Of a stretch of 64,000 bases of DNA, positions 34,891 through 43,796 are shown piece after piece. The first letter of the stretch is position 1, and every line of letters starts with the position of its first letter. Where the stretch lies: positions 96,040 to 160,039 of the forward strand of contig NCGF01000003.1 in the NCBI GenBank assembly GCA_002281485.1, given 5' to 3'. This DNA comes from Sphingomonas sp. 28-66-16. GTDB taxonomy: Bacteria; Pseudomonadota; Alphaproteobacteria; Sphingomonadales; Sphingomonadaceae. The translations under genes and the position numbers were made by a program. The notes below the pieces were generated by a model. That model saw only the letters and a list, made by a program, of their open reading frames with translations. It ran no database searches and was not told the origin of the DNA.

Positions 34891-36618
34891 ATGGCCGTCA
34901 TCTCACCCAGCAGCTTTGATCCGGTCCGCCGCTATGTTTCGGTGCGCCTCGCGCAAGGGGTGCCGCTCGTCGATGCCGATTGGAACGAAAGCGACGATAT
35001 CCGCCGATTCGAACTGCGGGCCTTCGTCCGCTGGTTCGTCGGAGACGGCGTCCCCGCCGGCAATGACGGCTTTCGGGTCGAGGCGGTCGCCGCGCCCGCC
35101 AACAAGATCGATTTCCGCATCAAGGCGGGCGGCGATGCCGCGCCGCTGTCGGCCGGCCGGATGTTCGTCGACGGGCTCGAAGCCTTCATCCTTGCCGACA
35201 CGCTGTTCACCGCGCAGCCGCTGCACACGTCGCAGCCCGGAGCAGCGGCGCTCGCCGCGCGTTGGGGCGTGCCGGTGATCGGGGCGATCACCGCCGCCGC
35301 GACGCCGCTGCTGATCTATCTCGACGTCTGGGAGCGGCTCGTCACGCCGACCGAGGACGCGACGCTGATCCTCGCCGGGCTCGGCACCGAAAGCTGCTCG
35401 CGATTGAAACGCGAATGGGCGGTGCGCGTGCGCAGCGCCGCAGGGGGGTTCGTCGTACCCAAGGCGGGTGATGCCGATTTCCTCCCCGGGCACAGCTATG
35501 CCGCGCTCGCCAGGGTCGACCGGTCGACGGTTCAGGAGATCAGCGCGGCGACGCTTGCCAACGCGCGTCGCACCGGGCTCGAAATGTCGTCGCGTCGCGA
35601 TCTCGAACAACTGATCGGCGACACCTTCGGCACCGGCTACACCACCGACGGTACCGGCACCCGCCAGCTACCCTATTCGATCAGAGACGTGCTCAACGGC
35701 GTGCTGCGCGATCGGCCCGCAGTCACCGCCTCGGTCACCCGCTTTTCGGGCGAGCCTTACAACCTGCCGATCGGGATCGCGCAGGGCTTGGCGAACCAGC
35801 TGTTCTGGGTTCATGTGAACGGCCCCGATCGGTTCCTCGCCACGGGGACGGTCGCGGCCGATGGCACCACGACGCGGCCGCCCGACCTGTTCCAGTTCAC
35901 CGGCGTGCTCAACGTGACGAGCCTCGCCTATCAGCGGCTGGGGAGCGGTATTCAGCGGGTTTTCTACACCGGCCAGTCGGGGTCCAGCAAATTATTCTCG
36001 CGCCGAACCGACAATTCGGGGGTGTGGCAGGCGCCCGAGAATTCAAGCAGCGGCGCCGATAGCGACACGGGAGTCTCGGCGACGCTGCTGGCGAACGGAT
36101 CGGCCCAGATTGCCTGGATTGGCATTTCGGGCGGCGTGCCGACGCAGACGATCTTCACTCAGAACTTTCCGGCCGATGGCAGCGCGCCCGGCCCCATCGT
36201 CGCCGCCGGCACCGTTGCGGATACGCAGGCGCGCGTTGTGATCGTGCCCGGGCCACAGCTCATCGCTTTCGAGCAGGTGGGCGGCAATCTGCAGCTCGAG
36301 ACAAAGACCATGAATGGCGGTGCCTGGCCCGGCGCCTGGACGCCGCTGGCGACCTTGCCGGCCAGTGCGGTGCGCGATCTCGCCGCCGGCTTCATCAGCC
36401 CGGGACGGCTGTGGCTGACCTATGCGCTGACGGCCGCCGGCGGCACGCGATTGTTCGGTCGCACCTATGAAGCCGGCTTGCTCGGCGAGGTGCGGCTGAT
36501 CGCCCCCGAAGCCACCGCCCCGCGCTATCCCAATGTCGTCGTCGCGGGCGGCAATGCCAGCATCTTCTACCAGGACGGCAACGCCCTCAAGCAAGTCTCG
36601 TTCGTCACCCAGATTTGA
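34891..36618 (+). CDS. DUF6519-domain protein with C-terminal beta-propeller-like region; candidate receptor-binding/fibre protein
   Basis: A 575-residue protein. The N-terminus (FDPVRRYVSVRLAQGVPLVD, then ADWNESDD) matches the DUF6519 domain that occurs at the 3' end of many eCIS and tail-like clusters. Residues about 130-230 carry a conserved core (LIYLDVWERLVTPTED). The C-terminal half (300-575) is a series of beta hairpins (RVFYTGQSGSSKLFSRRTD, TYALTAAGGTRLFGRTYE) like a propeller. Being the last gene of the operon, where fibre genes usually lie, it is the best candidate for a tail-fibre or receptor-binding protein, although no fibre-like repeats are seen. Confidence 0.7.
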   Translation: MAVISPSSFDPVRRYVSVRLAQGVPLVDADWNESDDIRRFELRAFVRWFVGDGVPAGNDGFRVEAVAAPANKIDFRIKAGGDAAPLSAGRMFVDGLEAFILADTLFTAQPLHTSQPGAAALAARWGVPVIGAITAAATPLLIYLDVWERLVTPTEDATLILAGLGTESCSRLKREWAVRVRSAAGGFVVPKAGDADFLPGHSYAALARVDRSTVQEISAATLANARRTGLEMSSRRDLEQLIGDTFGTGYTTDGTGTRQLPYSIRDVLNGVLRDRPAVTASVTRFSGEPYNLPIGIAQGLANQLFWVHVNGPDRFLATGTVAADGTTTRPPDLFQFTGVLNVTSLAYQRLGSGIQRVFYTGQSGSSKLFSRRTDNSGVWQAPENSSSGADSDTGVSATLLANGSAQIAWIGISGGVPTQTIFTQNFPADGSAPGPIVAAGTVADTQARVVIVPGPQLIAFEQVGGNLQLETKTMNGGAWPGAWTPLATLPASAVRDLAAGFISPGRLWLTYALTAAGGTRLFGRTYEAGLLGEVRLIAPEATAPRYPNVVVAGGNASIFYQDGNALKQVSFVTQI

Positions 36619-36651
36619 GTGTCCAGAATGCCTTAACAAGGGAGGAATGCC

Positions 36652-39081
36652 ATGATTTCGTCTCATTCGACGTTGCGGTCGCGCGGCTCGATCCTCGCGT
36701 TGCTCGCGTGTCTGCCCGCCCCGGCGCTCGCCGCCGACGTGACGCCGACGGTCGCGCATCTCAGCGGCTCTGCCCCGAAGCTCGATCTCGCCGAAACCGC
36801 CTATGAGCCGCTCGACACGCGTCAGGCGGTGCCCTCGGCGAGCAAGGGCGGGCTGCTCGTCCAGTATCTTTCGGACGACTTGTCGGCCTTCCCGCTCAAC
36901 CCCGCCGCCGCGACCGTCACGCTGCGCCCGAGCGCGATGGGCGCCCCGATCAACTGCAGCTTTTCAGCGGCGGCGCCCATCCTGTCGGCGAGCAATGGCG
37001 GCCAGTGCTTCTTCCGGATCACCGGCGGGTTGGGGGACACCGTCCAGATCTATTATATGGGCCTGCTCACGCTCAATCAGGAAATCCGGTACACGATCAA
37101 CGGGATGCAGCCCGCAGTACCCGGTCACACCGTTTTTCCGTTCGACAGCAACACGGTTTTCGCGGGCGGGCGACCGACGCCGACGATCGCCCGCAATCCG
37201 GCCCGGCTGGTGATGGTCATCGACAAATCGGGCAGCATGGACTGGTCGGCCAAACCTGCCGGCGATCCGGGGTGCGGTTCTTTCTATGCACCGGCGGCGG
37301 CGTGCCGGCGCTGGAACATCCTCGGCAGCGCGGCCACGCAAATGGCCAATGTCGCCAAGGCCTATGCGACCCCGGGGGACCAGCTCGGCGTCGTCTTTTT
37401 CGATAGCGTCGCCACCGACACGGGCGGCATGGCGGCGATGAACGCGACGACACTCAACGCGGCAGTCGGCGCGATCGGCACGCGGTCACCCGGCGGGAAC
37501 ACCTCGATCGGCGCGGGTGTCGAGCGGCTCAAGGCGCCCCTCGTCGCCAACGCGGCCGCCAACAACAACATGACATTGCTCTTTACCGACGGCGAACAGA
37601 ACACTGCGCCCTTTCTGGTCTCCGACGGGAGCCAGTTGCTGATCAACGCCACCCAGAACCAGCCCTTCGGCACGCCTTGGGTGGGGACGGCGCCGGTCAA
37701 GCTGTGCACTTTCCGGCTGCGCACCGACGATCCCGCCGGGCCGGGCGGCACCACCTCGCTCCAGCAGATCGCCGATCGCGGCTGCAACGGGCTGATGAAT
37801 GCGCCGGTGACGCTCGATGCGCAGCCGGCCGATCTGATCGCTTTCTTTCTCCAGGTGCTCAATACCACGTTGATCGGCGACAAGATCGAGATGATCGCCA
37901 AAACGGCGGGCGTGACACCCGGCGCGGGCACGCCCGTGGCACTGCCCTTCCACACCAGCGCCGCCGACGGCGCGGTCAGCCTGCTGCTCAACTGGAACGC
38001 CACCGGCGGCAACAACGAAGGGGGTAGCCCGAGCAACCTCTCGATCGAAAAGGACGGCGTCGTCTGGGATCCGATCCGCGATCCCAATGTCGAACTGGTA
38101 CGCGGCAAGGACCATCTGGTGATGACGCTGCGAGCGCCGTTCTGCAACGCCAAGCGCGCCTGCGTGAAATCGGCGGGTGACTGGAAGCTCGCGTTCGACT
38201 CGCGCACCGCGACCGGCAGCGGGCTGGGCTACAACCTGTTCGTACTGGGCGACAACGCCTCGATCGCGACGCGTTTTGCCGTCGACCAGGCAGCGCCGGG
38301 CATCGGCAGACCGCTGCGGCTCACCGCGCGTCTCACCGAGGCGGGCGCGCCCGTGAACGGACTCCCGCTCGGTTCGGTCTATGCGATCGTCAGCGGTCCC
38401 GAAGCGAGCCTGGGCAACATCCTGTCGGCATCGCGCGCCAAGCCGCGCCAGACCGAGGCGCGCGATCGCGTGAGCCTAGCCGGTCAGAAGGCGATGGCGA
38501 TGTTCGATGGGCCCGAGCGCCGCGACATCTTCGCCGCCACCGATTTCTTCGGTGCGGGCAAGATCCCCCTCAAGGAAACCTCGCCCGGAAGCTACGAGGC
38601 GACCCTGCCCGCCAAGTTCGAGGGCGTCTATCGCGTGACCTTCATGGTCGATGGCAAGGCGCCCGCCAACGGGCCTTTCCAGCGGACCTTCAGCACCGAT
38701 CGCTACGTGCCGGTCGCGGTCGACGCTGCCAGAACCGCCGCGACGATGGTGATCACGCCGGGCTCGCCGCGCATCTGCCGGGTCGTGCGCTGCTACAGCG
38801 TGACGCTCAAGCCGATCGATCAGCGCGGCAATCTGATGGGGCCGGGCAAGGGGCAGCTGTTTACGCTCAACCCGCGACTCGCGACGCTCAACGGCGTGAC
38901 CGATCGGCTCGACGGCAGCTATGTGCTCGCGATCACCCTGTCGCGCATGGCGACGGGCCTGCCCGATCTGACCATCGGCGGCCCGGGCAAGACGGTGATC
39001 CCGCTCGGCAAGGGGCGCGGACCGATCAAGCCGATCGGCAAGATCGATACGATTGACAAGGGCAAGACGATCCTGCGCTGA
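36652..39081 (+). CDS. Exported von Willebrand factor A-domain protein
   Basis: An 809-residue protein with a Sec signal peptide (about residues 1-28, ending PALA). A VWA domain begins near residue 183; its metal-ion-dependent adhesion site is intact (D191-K-S-G-S195, and a later LLFTDGEQN). The C-terminal 400 residues are beta-rich, Ig-like, resembling Ca-activated chloride-channel-like proteins. ATG 36652 has AAGGGAGG upstream. It follows the DUF6519 gene by 33 bp on the same strand with no terminator, so it may be co-transcribed with the injection system; unlike particle proteins it is exported. Role unknown. Confidence 0.85.
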   Translation: MISSHSTLRSRGSILALLACLPAPALAADVTPTVAHLSGSAPKLDLAETAYEPLDTRQAVPSASKGGLLVQYLSDDLSAFPLNPAAATVTLRPSAMGAPINCSFSAAAPILSASNGGQCFFRITGGLGDTVQIYYMGLLTLNQEIRYTINGMQPAVPGHTVFPFDSNTVFAGGRPTPTIARNPARLVMVIDKSGSMDWSAKPAGDPGCGSFYAPAAACRRWNILGSAATQMANVAKAYATPGDQLGVVFFDSVATDTGGMAAMNATTLNAAVGAIGTRSPGGNTSIGAGVERLKAPLVANAAANNNMTLLFTDGEQNTAPFLVSDGSQLLINATQNQPFGTPWVGTAPVKLCTFRLRTDDPAGPGGTTSLQQIADRGCNGLMNAPVTLDAQPADLIAFFLQVLNTTLIGDKIEMIAKTAGVTPGAGTPVALPFHTSAADGAVSLLLNWNATGGNNEGGSPSNLSIEKDGVVWDPIRDPNVELVRGKDHLVMTLRAPFCNAKRACVKSAGDWKLAFDSRTATGSGLGYNLFVLGDNASIATRFAVDQAAPGIGRPLRLTARLTEAGAPVNGLPLGSVYAIVSGPEASLGNILSASRAKPRQTEARDRVSLAGQKAMAMFDGPERRDIFAATDFFGAGKIPLKETSPGSYEATLPAKFEGVYRVTFMVDGKAPANGPFQRTFSTDRYVPVAVDAARTAATMVITPGSPRICRVVRCYSVTLKPIDQRGNLMGPGKGQLFTLNPRLATLNGVTDRLDGSYVLAITLSRMATGLPDLTIGGPGKTVIPLGKGRGPIKPIGKIDTIDKGKTILR

Positions 39082-39098
39082 ACCGGCGGATCGACCGC

Positions 39099-39131
39099 GC
39101 GCGACGATGCCGGGCGCCGCCGTCGCGCTTT
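39099..39131 (+). terminator. Possible weak terminator after the VWA gene
   Basis: Arms GCGCGACG (39099-39106) and CGTCGCGC (39121-39128) with a 14-nt loop, followed by TTT. It lies between convergent genes. The T-run is short, so this may be only a weak or bidirectional stop. Confidence 0.35.
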
Positions 39132-39140
39132 GCGGCTTGC

Positions 39141-39791
39141 TCAGATCAGGCCGAGGGCGGTGGCGCGGATTGCCGCGTCGGTCCGGTTGGTGGCGCCGAT
39201 CGCGGCGATCGCCTGCGCGACATGAGTCTTGATCGTCGCGGGCGAGAGATCGAGCAGGCGGGCAATCTCCTTGTTGGTACAGCCCTTGGCGACGAGGCGC
39301 AAAACCGCGGCTTGGCGCGCCGTCACCCGCGATCCCGGCGCGCCGCCAGGGGATGTCTCGACGGCGCGGGCGCGCGGCGGATCGGGCAGTCGCCCGGCAA
39401 GTTCGGCGAGACGCGGGGGGAGATAGCGCCCGCCTGCCAGCACCAGATTGATCGCCGCCAGAATGATCGCCGTGCCCTGAGTCTTGGCGACGAACCCCGA
39501 TACGCCGCTGGCGATCAGATCGAGCAGCAGCCGATCGTCGTGCGATCCGGTGATCACCAGCACCGGCATCGCGGGGGCGGCGCGACGCAGCCCGGCGATC
39601 CCGCTGCGTTCGTCGGCACCGGGCATCGCCAGATCGGCAAGGCACAGCTCGGGCGACGCCGCCGCGCCTTGCCAGGCGTCGGGAAAGGTCGCGGCGGTGC
39701 TGATCGCCACCCCCGGCCACTGCGCCATGATCGCGCCCGCCAGGGCGTCGCGGACCAAGGCGTGATCATCGCAGATCAGGCAGCTCTTCAC
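39141..39791 (-). CDS. LuxR/NarL-family response regulator
   Basis: A 216-residue regulator. The receiver domain has the acidic pair DD at residues 8-9 and the phosphorylation site D53 (LADLAMPG); the conserved K is in FVAKTQG. The C-terminal LuxR-type helix-turn-helix (VTARQAAVLRLVAKGCTNKE) binds DNA. The start is GTG 39791, which overlaps the kinase stop (GTGA), so the pair is co-translated. It lies convergent to the injection-system/VWA genes; control of that system is a guess from proximity only. Confidence 0.9.
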   Translation of the reverse strand: MKSCLICDDHALVRDALAGAIMAQWPGVAISTAATFPDAWQGAAASPELCLADLAMPGADERSGIAGLRRAAPAMPVLVITGSHDDRLLLDLIASGVSGFVAKTQGTAIILAAINLVLAGGRYLPPRLAELAGRLPDPPRARAVETSPGGAPGSRVTARQAAVLRLVAKGCTNKEIARLLDLSPATIKTHVAQAIAAIGATNRTDAAIRATALGLI

Positions 39792-41197
39792 GCCGCGCTC
39801 CGCCGCGCCTCGAGCGCCGTTACCGGCGTTTCGGTGCGCCGTGCCACCTGCAGGCTGATGACGAAGGCACTGCCGCCGCGCCAGCGCCGGTCGAGATCGA
39901 GCGCGCCGCCCTGCAATTGGGCGAGATGCCGCGCCGACGACAGGCCAAGCCCGAAGCCGCCGCGATTGTCGGCCCCATGGTCCGATCCCTGCACGAAATC
40001 CTCGAACAGCCGCTCGACATCGGCCTCGGCGACGCCGCGACCGTCGTCGATCACCCACAGCCGCGCCGCGCCGCCGATCAGGCGCGCGCCGATCAGCACC
40101 CGTGTGCCGCCCGAATGACGCACCGCATTGGCAACCAGATTGCCCAGCGCGCGCTGAAGCAACCGGGGGTCGGCGGTGGCGACGATCCGGCTGTCGACGG
40201 TGGCGATGGCGATGCCCGCGCTGCCTGCCGCCGGGGCGTGATCCAAAGCCACCGCTGCGATCACGTCATCGAGCGCCACGTCGATCGGCTGCGGCGCGAT
40301 CGCCCCCGCTTCGAGCCGCAGATGATCGAGCATCGCTTCGATCAGCGCCTGGGTCGATCGCAGCGCCCGCCGCGCCCCGCTTGCCGCCTGATCGCGGACC
40401 GCGGCATCGCGCGCGTCGAGCGCGGTATCGAGGAACAGGCTCGCTGCCTGAATCGGCTGTTGCAGATCGTGCGACGCGGCGGCGATGAAACGGGTCTTGG
40501 CATCGCGTTCGGCGCGCACGATCGCCAGCGCGCGCTCAAGCGATTCAGCCGCGCGCACGCTGATCGCGCGCGCCGCGGCGGCCTCGTCGGCGACCCGCCA
40601 GATCTGGCGCCGCATCGTCAGCAAGGCGGCGGCCACCATCAGCAGGAAGACCGCCAGCGGCCCGGCATAGGGCATGGGGTGGGTGAGCACGAAGGCCAGC
40701 AACGACGCGATCAGCGCCAGACAGCCGGCGGCCGACAGCGGCGTCGCGCTGGCCATCATCACCATCGCGACGAACCAGACATAGAGAAAGATCGACAGCA
40801 TCCGCAGCGCGTCGTTCGCCGGGGGCAACAATATCCAGACGCTGGAGGCGATCCCGCCGGCAAACGAGACCGTCACGATCGAGATGCAATGCATCCAGAA
40901 CCGGGCCGATCGGGCCTGACGCCAGCGGGGCACGGTGAACACAGCGAGCGTCGCGATCAGAAACAGGACGGCGCCGCCCATGAAGGCGAGCCACGCGCCC
41001 AGCAGCAGCGGCGCCACGATCCCCGAAAATTCGTGGCCGATGAAAATCAGCACCGTGACCATCACGACGATGCCGATCATCGTCGGGCCGGCACGCGTCC
41101 ACAGTTCGTCGGCCTGCTCGGCGCGCAAAGGAACCCCTTTGTCGGGCAAGACGGACAATACCATCCGGGCGGCAACCTCCAGTCGTTGATCGGCCAT
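39788..41197 (-). CDS. Membrane sensor histidine kinase
   Basis: A 469-residue kinase. About six hydrophobic segments between residues 38 and 195 form an integral membrane sensor with no large periplasmic domain. The H-box (ASHDLQQPIQ, H243) is of the type found in kinases paired with NarL-like regulators; N-box NLVANAVRHS, G1 DDGRGVAEAD and G2 GFGLGLSSARH follow. The frame is open for 107 codons further, but ATG 41197 gives a sensible N-terminus. The signal sensed cannot be predicted. Overlaps the regulator gene by GTGA. Confidence 0.9.
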   Translation of the reverse strand: MADQRLEVAARMVLSVLPDKGVPLRAEQADELWTRAGPTMIGIVVMVTVLIFIGHEFSGIVAPLLLGAWLAFMGGAVLFLIATLAVFTVPRWRQARSARFWMHCISIVTVSFAGGIASSVWILLPPANDALRMLSIFLYVWFVAMVMMASATPLSAAGCLALIASLLAFVLTHPMPYAGPLAVFLLMVAAALLTMRRQIWRVADEAAAARAISVRAAESLERALAIVRAERDAKTRFIAAASHDLQQPIQAASLFLDTALDARDAAVRDQAASGARRALRSTQALIEAMLDHLRLEAGAIAPQPIDVALDDVIAAVALDHAPAAGSAGIAIATVDSRIVATADPRLLQRALGNLVANAVRHSGGTRVLIGARLIGGAARLWVIDDGRGVAEADVERLFEDFVQGSDHGADNRGGFGLGLSSARHLAQLQGGALDLDRRWRGGSAFVISLQVARRTETPVTALEARRSAA

Positions 41198-41929
41198 CTG
41201 GTTCGGCCAAATAGCCGATGATCTCAACCCGAAATCGAGCGTAATCAATATCTCCGGTCGGGCTTCAACGGTTATGTTCCCGCTCGTTGATAGATTTCGT
41301 GCCGGGCCGGGATTCCAGGTAGCGTTGTGGAATCCCGGCAGCACGATCCGGCCGTCCCGATGGAGGGCACCAATCGTCGGTCGGCGCGCGCCGGTCTTCA
41401 CGATCACTGCACGCCCCACGCCCCCCTTCCTCTCCTCATGGTCCGGGGCAAGCCATCTGCTTGGGGTAGCCAATCGCCGCCTGGCCAGAATTGGAATGAG
41501 AAATAATTTCCTCTCCATCGACTACCGGGCTGATGCCCGTCAGAAAGCTGCACTGCTGATATCGTGGGACAATTTCCGCTGACCCCCGCAAGCCATCTTT
41601 CGACTGCTGTCGGCCGCCTGCCTGCGATTCCACCCCAGACACCCGAAGCGAGATCACGGCAAAGACTTCGGTCAACGTCGGCGTGATCTATTCAGTACGC
41701 CAACAGGCAAGGCTGGGCCGGCACCAGAAATTCTCCGACCAACGGAATATCCGCATGATCAAGACCGACTAAGGCATCCCGGCGCGAGGCTGCAGGCCGG
41801 CGCTGATCGGCGATGCGATCGACGTCCATGGCTTTCATCCAAATCTTTCGGATGGCGCAATCAGGGCAGATGCGAGCTGTTTTCCAACTTGCGCATAGTC
41901 GTTATGGTCGCGCAACGTTGTCGGGCGAA
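41198..41929. other. 732-bp intergenic region between divergent kinase and cytochrome genes
   Basis: No gene was supported on either strand. The open frames here lack recognisable protein sequence and a clear ribosome-binding site. The region holds the divergent promoters of the sensor kinase and the cytochrome c gene and a perfect 12-bp inverted repeat at 41306-41339. It marks the boundary between the injection-system region and the redox island. Confidence 0.5.
41306..41339. repeat. 12-bp perfect inverted repeat
   Basis: GCCGGGATTCCA (41306-41317) and TGGAATCCCGGC (41328-41339) with a 10-nt spacer. No T-run follows on either strand. It lies about 110 bp upstream of the kinase start and could be an operator or the hairpin of a short transcript. 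Confidence 0.7.
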
Positions 41930-42925
41930 ATGAACACAGCGATGCACACCACTAGACATTTCGCCCGGTTGGGCATCTGCGCCGTCGCGTTTTTGATCCT
42001 GGTCTCGGCCTGCCAACGGGATGCCGACCCGACAGCGGCGCTGGCATGGGCCTATCCGCATGGCCCGACATCCACCTTCGGCCAGCCGCTCGGGGCCGGG
42101 CCGTTCCACGTGCCCGGCAGCACGCTCGTGCTGTCCCGCGCGCAGGTCGAAGAAGCGTCAGGACCGATCGACTGGCATCCGCAGGATCACCCACCGGCCC
42201 CGCCGGTCGTGCGCGGACCCGGAAGGGCCGCTCTCACGCCGTGCGCTGAATGCCATTTGCTGAACGGCGCGGGATTTCCCGCTTCGGCGGACCTAACCGG
42301 CCTGCCCGCCGACTATATCATCGAGCAAGTGATGGCGTTTCGCAGTGGCGCGCGCAGATCAACCGCTCGCGGCCAGCCCAACACGGCCGAAATGATTAAA
42401 GTGGCAAAGGCCGTCTCGCCCGCCGAACTCAGGCAAGCAGCCGAGTATTTCGCGCGGCTGCCGCGGTCGCGCTGGGTCAAGGTCGTCGAGAGCGCCACGG
42501 TCCCGCGGACCTATCCCGACAAATATGGCTGGCTCAATCTGGCGCCCGGCGGCGGCACCGAGCCGATTGGAGACCGCCTTGTCGAAGTGTCCGAGAATTT
42601 GCCGCGCATGATGATCGGTGATGATCATGTCATGCTGATCGATTATGCCCCGCCCGGCGCCATCGGGCGCGGGCGGCGCGTGGTCATGACCGGCGGCGGC
42701 GCGGGCGTACCGTGCCAGAGTTGCCACGGTAGACGCCTGGGTGGCGTGGGGGCGGTGCCGCCGATCGCCGGGCGACCGGGCGGCTATCTTGCCCGCACCC
42801 TGTGGGACATCCGGACCGGGGCCCGCTCCAATCCGGGGGTCGCGCCGATGAAGGCGGTGAGCAAGGGATTGTCGCCGGCAGAGATCAGGGACGTGTCCGC
42901 CTATCTCGCCTCGTTGCGCTCATAG
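41930..42925 (+). CDS. Diheme c-type cytochrome lipoprotein
   Basis: A 331-residue protein with a lipoprotein signal (LILVSAC, lipidated Cys28). Two haem c sites are visible: CAECH at 105-109 and CQSCH at 262-266, each in a separate domain of about 110-130 residues; both domains contain the LRQAAEYFARL / IRDVSAYLASL helix typical of class I cytochromes. It would carry electrons in the periplasm. Start ATG 41930 is preferred over ATG 41942 only on context. It converges on the molybdoenzyme gene, whose product is its plausible redox partner. Confidence 0.87.
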   Translation: MNTAMHTTRHFARLGICAVAFLILVSACQRDADPTAALAWAYPHGPTSTFGQPLGAGPFHVPGSTLVLSRAQVEEASGPIDWHPQDHPPAPPVVRGPGRAALTPCAECHLLNGAGFPASADLTGLPADYIIEQVMAFRSGARRSTARGQPNTAEMIKVAKAVSPAELRQAAEYFARLPRSRWVKVVESATVPRTYPDKYGWLNLAPGGGTEPIGDRLVEVSENLPRMMIGDDHVMLIDYAPPGAIGRGRRVVMTGGGAGVPCQSCHGRRLGGVGAVPPIAGRPGGYLARTLWDIRTGARSNPGVAPMKAVSKGLSPAEIRDVSAYLASLRS

Positions 42926-43033
42926 CCCGCCACCTTGGCGGTCGCGGCACGGACGCAGCGTGAGCATCGGGCATGAGCGTGCCCCGCTGACGCCATGCGC
43001 GGCAACCCACCGCTCTGCGAAACCGCGAACTCT

Positions 43034-43795
43034 TCAGATGCCATTGTACCACGCCCAGCCCGAGCGAATATCCCCGAGATCCCGGAACACGTCCGTGACG
43101 AAGATCCGTCGGAGGAACTTGACGCTTTTGTAGCCGATCTGCCGCTCGACCCGGAGGCGCAACGGGGCGCCGTGGCCGATCGGCAGATCACGCCCGTTCA
43201 TCCCATAGGCGAGAATCGTCTGTGGATGCAGTGCGTCGATCATGTCGAGGCTGTCGGCGATCTGGTCAAACGCATGAAATTCGACAAAGCGCGCCGACGG
43301 TCGGATACCGACGGCTTCGAGCATCGTGCGAAGCGGCACGCCGGTCCATTCGGCGATCGCCGTCCACCCCTCCTCGCACATATGCTTGGTTATTTGGGTC
43401 CGGCCCGCCATTCGCTTGAGGTCGGCAAGCGAATAGCTGCCGGGACGCTCGACATGGCCGTCGATTTGCAGCCGCCAGTGGTCGAACCCGCGATTGCGAA
43501 GGATCGCGTAATCCTTGCCGCCCCGCCGATCATAAAAGTCACCATCCTCGCGGGCGGGGTCATAGGTGCCTGTCGCCGGCATCGAGGTGATGTCGGAGCG
43601 GTCAAATTCGCGCGCCAGCGCCATGGGCGAGAGGAGCGTACGCTGGAGGTTATAGGTGAGGTTGTCGCCCATCCTCAGAATGTTGCCGTAGGTGGGCGGT
43701 TGCTGGTCGCTGCACCCGGCCAGCAACAATCCGCCAGTTGACGCAAGGCCGCCGATCAGGGCGCGGCGCGATAGCAACAGCCGATCGTTGCTCAT
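43034..43795 (-). CDS. Tat-exported MsrP/SUOX-family molybdopterin oxidoreductase (lipoprotein)
   Basis: A 253-residue periplasmic enzyme. The N-terminus has a twin-arginine motif (LSRRALIGG) followed by a lipobox LLAGC (Cys28). The core matches the oxidoreductase molybdopterin-binding domain: WRLQIDGHVERPGSYSLADL, then the Mo-ligating Cys140 in KHMCEEGWTAIAEWTGVPL, and the GxDLPIGHGAPLRLRVERQIGYKSVKFLRRI segment. MsrP relatives repair oxidised methionine in the periplasm. It is followed after 1 bp by its b-type cytochrome, an MsrPQ-like arrangement, although the cytochrome is b561-type rather than MsrQ. Confidence 0.88.
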   Translation of the reverse strand: MSNDRLLLSRRALIGGLASTGGLLLAGCSDQQPPTYGNILRMGDNLTYNLQRTLLSPMALAREFDRSDITSMPATGTYDPAREDGDFYDRRGGKDYAILRNRGFDHWRLQIDGHVERPGSYSLADLKRMAGRTQITKHMCEEGWTAIAEWTGVPLRTMLEAVGIRPSARFVEFHAFDQIADSLDMIDALHPQTILAYGMNGRDLPIGHGAPLRLRVERQIGYKSVKFLRRIFVTDVFRDLGDIRSGWAWYNGI

Positions 43796-43796
43796 T

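Noticed and set aside
13952-36618. Intact prophage
   Set aside because: No capsid, portal, terminase, integrase or lysis genes and no att-like repeats were seen.
13952-36618. Type VI secretion system
   Set aside because: No TssJLM membrane complex, ClpV or TssBC-type split sheath is present; the sheath and tube are of the eCIS type.
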